Positions 13,859-22,300 of a stretch of 24,131 nt of DNA are shown piece after piece. How positions within the stretch are numbered: position 1 is the stretch's first letter; the number at the start of each line of letters is the position of its first letter. Position numbers and translations under genes: made by a program. The stretch is from a virus, in IMG/VR virus record IMGVR_UViG_3300025168_010387, positions 1-24,131 of that record. The stretch is one strand, 5' to 3'. The notes under the pieces were generated by a model. The model saw only the letters and a list, made by a program, of their open reading frames with translations. It ran no database searches and was not told the origin of the DNA.

Positions 13859-16336
13859 ATGGATGCAGCAATGAACGTCAGACTAGGTATTAAAACGAAA
13901 TCGTTTAATACTAAAATGAAACAACTCTCTTGGAGACTCAATAAATTAGGTAAAAGATTTACATCAATAGGTAAATCAATCACTAGAAATTTTACCCTTC
14001 CTTTTGCATTAGCTGGTGGTGCAGCAGTTAAACTCTCAATGGATTTCCAAAAATCCATGACTAGAATACAAACCTTAGTTGGAAAAACTGAATCCGAGAT
14101 AAACAGTATGAAAGGTAGTGTCTTGGATATTGCAAAAGATACAGCTCAAGCACCAAAGGATTTAGCAGATGGTTTATATTATTTAGAATCTGCTGGATTA
14201 CGAGGTGCAAACGCAATGGAAACTTTAAATGCTGTCGCAAAGGGTAGTGCTATTGGTTTAGCTGACATGGAATCATTATCTTTAATTGCAGCCGGTGCGC
14301 AAAATGCTTATGGAAAGGAAACATTAACAGCAGCAGAAGCTCTTGATAAATTTGGAGTTATGGTTAGAACAGGTTTGTTTGAATCACAAGAATTAGCAAG
14401 TACTTTAGGAAAACAATTAGGGGTTACTGCTGAACTTGGAATTAGTTTTGATGAAGTCGGAGCGTTTATTGCTACATATACAAGAACAACAGGAGATGCT
14501 GCGGCTGCATCAACAGCTTTAGGTGCTATAATGACGACTTTTACTAAGTTAGATGCAAAACCAACAGAAACTCAAGCAGCAGCACTGAAGAAAGTAGGTT
14601 TAAATGCTGCCGATGTTAAAGAGATGTTAGGGAAGGAAGGTTTATCAAAAACCATGCAAACATTAAAAGAAAAATTTGATGAACAGAATATAACAATGGG
14701 TGCTTTCTTTGGAAGAAGTCAAGCAATGAGAGCTGCATTGTCTGTATTAGGTAAACAAAGCAAAAATTACACGATGTTTCTTGATGATATGGCAGATTCT
14801 ACCGAATTTGTTGGTGAATCTTTTGATATAACTGCCAAAACTGGTGCTTTTAAAATGGAACAAGCAATGAATAATTTAAAAGTTGCTGGAACTGAATTAG
14901 GAGAAGCTCTTGAACCAGTAGTGGTTGCAATTACTGATAAAATAACTAAATTAACAAACTGGTTTTCATCTTTAGACAAGAAAACTAAAGATGTTATTAT
15001 TACTATTGGATTAACTGTTGCGGCTATTGGACCATTAACTTGGGCTATTGGAAGTATTATTACTGCATGTGGATATTTAATACCTGTTCTATATTCTGTA
15101 GGAACAGCGATGTTGAGTATTACATGGCCTGTTGCTTTAGTTATTGCTGCTCTTATTGGTGTTGTTATGGCTTTTGCTTATATAAGAGAAAATTATGATG
15201 CTTTTGCTGAAAGAATGGGTGACTGGGGATGGTGGAAAAATTCAATTATAGAATTAATACAATTTCTTTTAGAACATAATCCAATGTCTGTTATAATAGG
15301 TGGATTTAATGAGTTATTAACTTATTTTGGAAAAACAACAATACCAAATCCATTAAAAGGTATGTCTGAGGAGTTGGAGGTTTTTAAAGAAGATTTAAAA
15401 GATTACGAAAATGATTTTGGCTCATTTAAAGATGCAATGAAAAATCAAGGTGGTGAACTTTTGGATTGGTTTAAAGATTTTTTACCTGAAATTGATTTTA
15501 AATCTTATGGAGGTCAAGAAATTCTTGGACCACCTGTTAAATATGGACCAATTGAAATGCCAAAGGGTTGGAAACCTTTTAGTATGCTTTTTGATGAATT
15601 AGAACCCCCTCCAACTATAACAAAAAGTTGGGAAGAGATTTTTGAAGGAATAGAAAGCGGATTTGAGAAAGTAATGAAAGTCGCTAAACAAGTATTTAGT
15701 TCCTTAGGAGGTTTATTTAAAGCTCAGTCAGATAAAGAACAAGCTATATTGGATAATAAAATAGCAGCACAGGATAAGGAATATGAAACATGGTATGAAA
15801 GAGAGTTAATGAAAATTGAGAATAGTTCAAAGAATGAAGAAGAGAAAAATAATGCTATTGCTGAATTAGATAAAGTGGCATCAACTAGAAAAACAGATTT
15901 AGAAAAAAGACAAGATACAGAGAAGAAAAAAATAGCTCAAAAATCAGCTAAAAGAGAAAAAGGAATGTCTATATTTGATTCTATTGTAAATACAGCATCT
16001 GCAATTGTTAATGCTTTAGGAACAGGAGTTCCACCTTATAATTTTATTTTAGCAGGTATAGTTGGAGCGATGGGTGCAGCTCAAACAGCAGCAATTGCAT
16101 CAACTCCAATACCAGCATTATCAGAGGGTGGAATTGCATTTGGACCAACTTTAGCTCAAGTTGGAGAATACAAAGGAGCTAGTGCAAATCCAGAGGTAAT
16201 TGCTCCTTTAAATAAACTGAAAGGAATGTTAAATACACAGCAGTCAAGTAAGATAGAAATATTTGGAAGATTAGATGGAAACGATATATGGTTGAGTAAT
16301 AATTTAGCAAATACTAATAGAAAACGATTTACATAA
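13859..16336 (+). CDS. Tail tape measure protein
   Basis: An 825-residue protein that sets tail length and is ejected ahead of the DNA. The N-terminal TP901-type core (about 60-360) has the usual FQKSMTRIQTLVG, KDLADGLYYLESAGLRGANAMETLNAVAKGSAIG and GAFIATYTRTTGDAAAASTALGAIMTTF segments. Residues about 377-442 are strongly hydrophobic, with two to three membrane-like spans. Residues about 620-700 form a charged coiled coil. The end carries EGGIAFGPTLAQVGEYKGASANPEVIAPL (about 755-783), a common closing motif. At about 1.5 angstrom per residue, the rule seen in siphoviruses, the tail would be near 120 nm. It starts 1 bp after the chaperone long-form stop. Confidence 0.93.
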   Translation: MDAAMNVRLGIKTKSFNTKMKQLSWRLNKLGKRFTSIGKSITRNFTLPFALAGGAAVKLSMDFQKSMTRIQTLVGKTESEINSMKGSVLDIAKDTAQAPKDLADGLYYLESAGLRGANAMETLNAVAKGSAIGLADMESLSLIAAGAQNAYGKETLTAAEALDKFGVMVRTGLFESQELASTLGKQLGVTAELGISFDEVGAFIATYTRTTGDAAAASTALGAIMTTFTKLDAKPTETQAAALKKVGLNAADVKEMLGKEGLSKTMQTLKEKFDEQNITMGAFFGRSQAMRAALSVLGKQSKNYTMFLDDMADSTEFVGESFDITAKTGAFKMEQAMNNLKVAGTELGEALEPVVVAITDKITKLTNWFSSLDKKTKDVIITIGLTVAAIGPLTWAIGSIITACGYLIPVLYSVGTAMLSITWPVALVIAALIGVVMAFAYIRENYDAFAERMGDWGWWKNSIIELIQFLLEHNPMSVIIGGFNELLTYFGKTTIPNPLKGMSEELEVFKEDLKDYENDFGSFKDAMKNQGGELLDWFKDFLPEIDFKSYGGQEILGPPVKYGPIEMPKGWKPFSMLFDELEPPPTITKSWEEIFEGIESGFEKVMKVAKQVFSSLGGLFKAQSDKEQAILDNKIAAQDKEYETWYERELMKIENSSKNEEEKNNAIAELDKVASTRKTDLEKRQDTEKKKIAQKSAKREKGMSIFDSIVNTASAIVNALGTGVPPYNFILAGIVGAMGAAQTAAIASTPIPALSEGGIAFGPTLAQVGEYKGASANPEVIAPLNKLKGMLNTQQSSKIEIFGRLDGNDIWLSNNLANTNRKRFT

Positions 16337-16339
16337 AAT

Positions 16340-19300
16340 ATGGCTGCAATTAGATATAAGTGCGAATATAAATCTTTAAATGGTTGGGAATATAAATTAG
16401 AAATATGGGATAAGAATTGGACAGGTTCTGTATCTGATTTTAATATTTCTGAGGGTGGTGCAAAGATAAATTATAATTCTGATGGTGATAAAAAATTCAC
16501 CGAGATAATGACCTCAACAATGGAGTTTGTTTTTGCTGTTGAAGATGCATCACAAAATTCTTTTATTACTTATCTTAGAAGTACAACAATTGAAGAGAAA
16601 GATATTTACTGTATTCTCTATAAAAAAGTAACTGGCTCTAGTTATGGAATCATGTGGAGTGGTATTATGTTATTAGACTTAGGAAATAAAGAAGATTTAT
16701 ACTATCCTTATGATGTTAGTTTTAAATGTATTGATGGAATAGCTTTATTAAAAGATATTGACTTTGTTCCAACTCCTAGTGCAAATCCCTATTCTTACAA
16801 TGATACTTATTTAGAACCTGATAACACTTATAATTCCAATAAATATGTTCCTTTTATTCACTGGCTTCAAACTATTTTAGCAAAAGTAGATTTTGCAGGA
16901 ACAACTCAAGGTTTAACAGACTGGAAAATATCATCATCTGTTAATTGGTATAATTTAATTCATGCTGGATACGGTGCGTCATATCAAAACGAAGACCCAT
17001 TAAGAATAACAAGATGTAATGGTGAGCAATTTTATAGCGAAATAGAAGCGGATGAGAGTGAAAACACTCAAGATGTACGTTATGATGCTATGAACTGTTA
17101 CGATGCCTTAGAAGCTATCTGTAAGGCATGGGGAATGAGATGTATGTGGTATCAAAATACAGTGTATTTTATACAGTTAGGAAATTATGATTCAGCAGAA
17201 ACAGGAACAACAGCAGATCCTGTTAATATGAGAACAAAATTGTATAATTCTGACGGTACTTTTAATGTTAATCAGGATAATGTAGGAAATGCTAACATAG
17301 CACGATATGATCAAACAATTGAAAATACAACAAATCCAGGAGAGGGAATACAAAAATTAGCAACTACTACATGGGGTGATTATCCAGTTATAAAAAGAGT
17401 GGAGGCAGATTTTTCTTCTATCTCAAATGTTTCTTACTTCAATGCTTTTCCTTTAATATTTGGAGCAACAGCATCTCCTCATACTTGGGTGAGTAATGGA
17501 AATGTTGAAGGCACTTCATCAATAATTGGAACATTTACTGATGCCGCAAATTTAGACGGTTATTTTGTTGATATTAATTTACAATTTATAAACACCCATG
17601 TTTCAGTAGTTGAACAAGAATTATTATGGACTATAAGAGCCAAACCATCTTCTCAATCAAGTTTTGAAGCCGCAACAAGCAATCTAGCATTAGTAGCTGT
17701 ATTTGAATATAATACAACTACTTCAGCATGGGAAGTTTATTGGGAGCCATATAAAATTTTAGCAAATCAAAATCCTTTACAATTACAATTTTCAACATCT
17801 ACAACAGGAAGTTTAGGAGGTGCTGTAATGAACTTATGTAGAAAAATTATTGCAACCCCTCCTGGAGGTGGGGTTATAAATATAATAAATGGAACAAAAT
17901 TAGGACAACAAGCAAATGGAATTCTACCTACTCATGCAAATATGACTGGGGATTGGGATTTTGAATTTTTTACGTTAGCAGGAAAATCAAATGCTGGAGA
18001 TAATTACGGTCATGGTACTTGGAGATATGTTCCAGCATCTGGAGGTAGAAAAGCTCCATGGTCTAATATTAATACATTAGGAATTGATGTAATGTATAAC
18101 AATACATCAAATATATTATATGGAAACTCTTTTTCTCCAATTTTAGGAGGTTTTATTGGTTCGGTGGGAACAAACACAAATTTCTCTACATCAACATCAA
18201 ATTCTTTTATATATAAAATTAAGGACTTATTATGGGGAGATACAGAGACAAAAGGTGTTCCAGGAAGTTTACAATGTTATAATGGAACAAATTGGAGTTA
18301 TACTGATTTTACTGGTAAATGGGGGATTGGAGTAACCTCTGGAAGTGATTCATTCACAGAATTATTATGTAGACAAACGCTATCAACTCAAATTTCACCA
18401 TCTGAAAAAGGAAATTATACATTAGTAACTGGAAAAACAAATAAAGATATTAGCGGTTCTGTTTTATATCCTAAACAAGTAAATCCTCTAGGTAGAGTTA
18501 AGGATACATTAAATAATAATTACTATGTATTTTTAACAGGTACGATACAAACAGGAATAGATGAGACCTCAGGATTATTTTTTGAATGGACTTATAGTTT
18601 AGCTTCAGGAACAGCAACATCAACAAGTACTGGTGGTGGTGGTGGTGTTGGTGTAAAGTCTGGAAGAATTAATTACAAACAAAATAAAGACACTACATCA
18701 GAGCTTTTTGCTAGAACCTTACAACCGATAGGAATAATTGGTGGAACTGGCTATAAAGCTGGAACATCATACACAACCTTAACACTAGCATCTGCATTAG
18801 TAATAGATTTAAAGGAGGGAAATAAATTAGAAATAGCAGAGAATGGATTAACACAATTAGTAGAATTATCTGCTGATTATACTGCAGAATATCCAACAGC
18901 AATTTCAATAAATTCTGTCACATTTGATATAGATATTTCTCCTGGAGCTGAATTACAAATAAATCAAAATAATTTATACGAACAATACCAAAGAAAAACA
19001 GAGGGTCAAGTAGCTGGGTTTTCAGTTAATTCAACTGGTTTAACAAAAAGTGGAATTAGTATAACAGATTGGCTTAATAGTGATACTATGACTGGTGCTG
19101 CTATTACTAACGTTCCTACTGCCTTATCGGTTAAAAATTACGTTGACGGACAAGCTGGTCATGATGAAACTCTGGCTCAAGTTTTAGTAAATGGAAATAC
19201 AACAAGCGGAACTGACATTATTGTTTCTCATAATGATACATTAAAACTTGGTGATGATGGTGAGTTTCAAATTTGGCATCAAAGTGGAGCAAGTGGAAAT

Positions 19301-22300
19301 AGTTTTATTGATGAAACCAATACTGGTGATTTATATATTAGGTCAAATTCAGCCATAAGATTTTCTCATTATGCTAATAATACTGCAAGTGGTATTTTTT
19401 ATCCAAGTGGTGGCGTTGAATTATATTATAATACTGCAAAGAAATTTGAAACAACATCAACTGGAATATCAATAACTGGTGGTGGAGTTTTTACAGGACA
19501 AGTAACAATCTTACTAACTCCAGTTGCAAATACAGATAGTGCGAGCAAGGGTTATGTAGATACTCAAGTGGCTACTATTCCAAAAGGATTATCATATCAA
19601 GGAACATGGAATGCTTCAACTAATACGCCTACTATTGTTTCTAGCGTTGGATCAGCTGGATATTATTGGATTGTAAGTGTAGAGGGTACGACAACTATTG
19701 ATGGTGTGTCTGATTGGAAAGTTGGGGATTGGATTATATTTAGTGATAGTGGGGTTTATCAAAAAATAGACCAGTCAGAAGGTGATACTTTACAGACAGT
19801 AACAACAAGAGGAAACACAACTACTACTGGTGCTACATTTGGAGCTGCTGTTAATATTAATGGTGGAAATAGTGGTCAATTAAATATAACCTCAGGAAAC
19901 GTAGCTTGGGATGCTTCTATTGATTTAGATACTGGAGATACTAATGGACAATGGAGAATAAGAGCTGAAGGCTCAGATGAAACTTTCCAAATTTCTAACA
20001 TAGATCAAGGAGGAACATCAGCATTTTCTATACATCCAACAACTAAAGCCACAACATTTGGCGGTGATGTAAAAGTAGGAGATGCATATAATACTATATA
20101 TAAAAATGATGGATTTACATTTACTTCAAATCAAGATTACAATATTAAATGTGGTAGTACAAAGATTTTAGATTTACATTTTAACGAGATTAAATTATAT
20201 ATTGGTGGCTCGGAAAAAATAAGGTTAGATTCTACTGGATTAGGAATTGGTACTTCTTCTCCTCAAAATCTTTTACACTTAAAATCCAATGACCCTAAAA
20301 TTTATTTAGAAGATGGTAATGCAGCAACAAATGAAAAGGTTTATGTAGTATATCCAGCAGGGAGTCAATACGTCATACAAACAAAAACAGATGCTTATGG
20401 TACAGGTCAACAAGCTTATGTTATTGATAGAACTGGAACAACAGTTGATGGACAAAACTGGTATATTAATAGCAATGCGGTTTTTTCACTTAATAGTAGT
20501 GGAAATGCAACATTAACTGGCTCACTAACTGGAACAACTGCAACATTTAGTGGAGATATTTTAATAACTGGAAATGATTATTATGGAATAAAATTTGCTA
20601 ATGCATCTGGTACAATTAAATCTTTAATTTATCAACATGCAAGTTATGATGCAATAGTTATAAAAGATATTGTAAACAATACTGATAGATTTATATTTAA
20701 AAATACTGGAAGTTTACTAATTGGAACAACGACAGAAAGAGAGAAGTTAACTGTTCAAGGCAATATTCAAGCACATGATGGTGGTGTTTTAGCTGGAATT
20801 GGAGCTGGAAAAGATGGTTTTGTGTTTCACGATTTATATACTGGTAGTGATTATTGGGGTTATCAAGCAAGACAAGGGGGTATAGGAAGTAGATTAGCTT
20901 TGTGTACTAATGGAGCTGAACAATTAACAATAGATGGAAATGGGTTAGCAATTTTTACTGGTTTAGTATCTGGAATTACTCCAACGGCAGATGCAAATTT
21001 TGCTACAAAATCTTATGTTGATACTCAGGTTGGTAGTGCTGATACATTAAGTGAGGTTTTAGCTTTAGGAAATACATCTGGAGCTAATGGTATTATATTT
21101 AATAATAATATAGCTGAATATTGGAAAGATAGTGCTGGTACAAACACCAGAATGATGATATTAAATAGTGGAAATGTTACCTATATTGGACCAATAGATA
21201 CTTATGCTGGAGGACCAATTTTATATGGTGTTGCTGCTGGAGTTAGCAGCCAGTCATGGTATACTGGTGCTTCTGAAAAAATGAGGTTAGATTCTACTGG
21301 ATTGGGAATTGGAACTTCAAGTCCGAGTGAAAAGTTAGAAGTAGTTGGAAAAGCAATAATTAGAAAATCTGGAAGTGCAACAGCTCATGGAGATACTGAT
21401 TTATTTGTCACAGATGCAACAGCAGCAAGTTCAACAGCAGCAATACAAATTTTAGGTGGGAATGCTGGTTTTTCAAATTTACAATTTTCAGATACTAATA
21501 GTTATAGTCAAGGAGCTATAATTTATGGTCACACCGATAATTACATGGCTTTTAAAGCTAATGCTTCTGAGAAAATGCGACTTACATCTACTGGATTAGG
21601 AATTGGAACGACAAGTCCTACACGATTATTAACTATTGAAAATAATACATCAACAGTAACAAACAATTCTCAATTGAGAATTAATAATTTAGGATCTGGT
21701 GATTCATACATTTACTTATATGCTGGAGCTGATTGGGCTTTAGGAGTTGATAATAGTGATTCCGATAAATTTAAAATATGTTCTTCAAATGATGTTAGTG
21801 ATGGAACTGAAGCGATAACTATTGATAGATCTAATAATGTTGCATTAACTGGCTCATTAACTGGAACAACTGCAACATTTAGTGGAACATCTGATGGTTT
21901 TATTTTTTTAAATTCTACGGATAATGGCTCTAATTTTATGGCTTTGCAAAGAAGTGGAACAAGAATCTCATATATTGGATATGGTGATAATAGTAATAAT
22001 TTAAGTTTTGCTAATGAAACTGCTAACGGACACATTTTATTTATAACAAATAGCTCAGAAAGAGCGAGAATTACTGATGGCGGAAGTTTTCTTATAGGCA
22101 CCACAGTTAATACTGGAGCTAAATTAAGCATTAATCAATCATCTGCAACAGACCCTGTAATGAGGTTAACAGATGCTGGTGTTGCTGATTATGATTTTAT
22201 ATTTCCAGATACGAATACTTTAAAAATTGAAACAAATACTGGAAGCACTAAAACTTTTAAATTATTAAACGCTGGTACTGGAGGATTTAATTTAGAAGCA

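Noticed and set aside
21712-22131. 139-codon minus-strand reading frame
   Set aside because: It lies wholly inside the fibre gene, has repetitive hydrophobic composition mirrored from Thr/Ser/Asn codons, and resembles no protein family.
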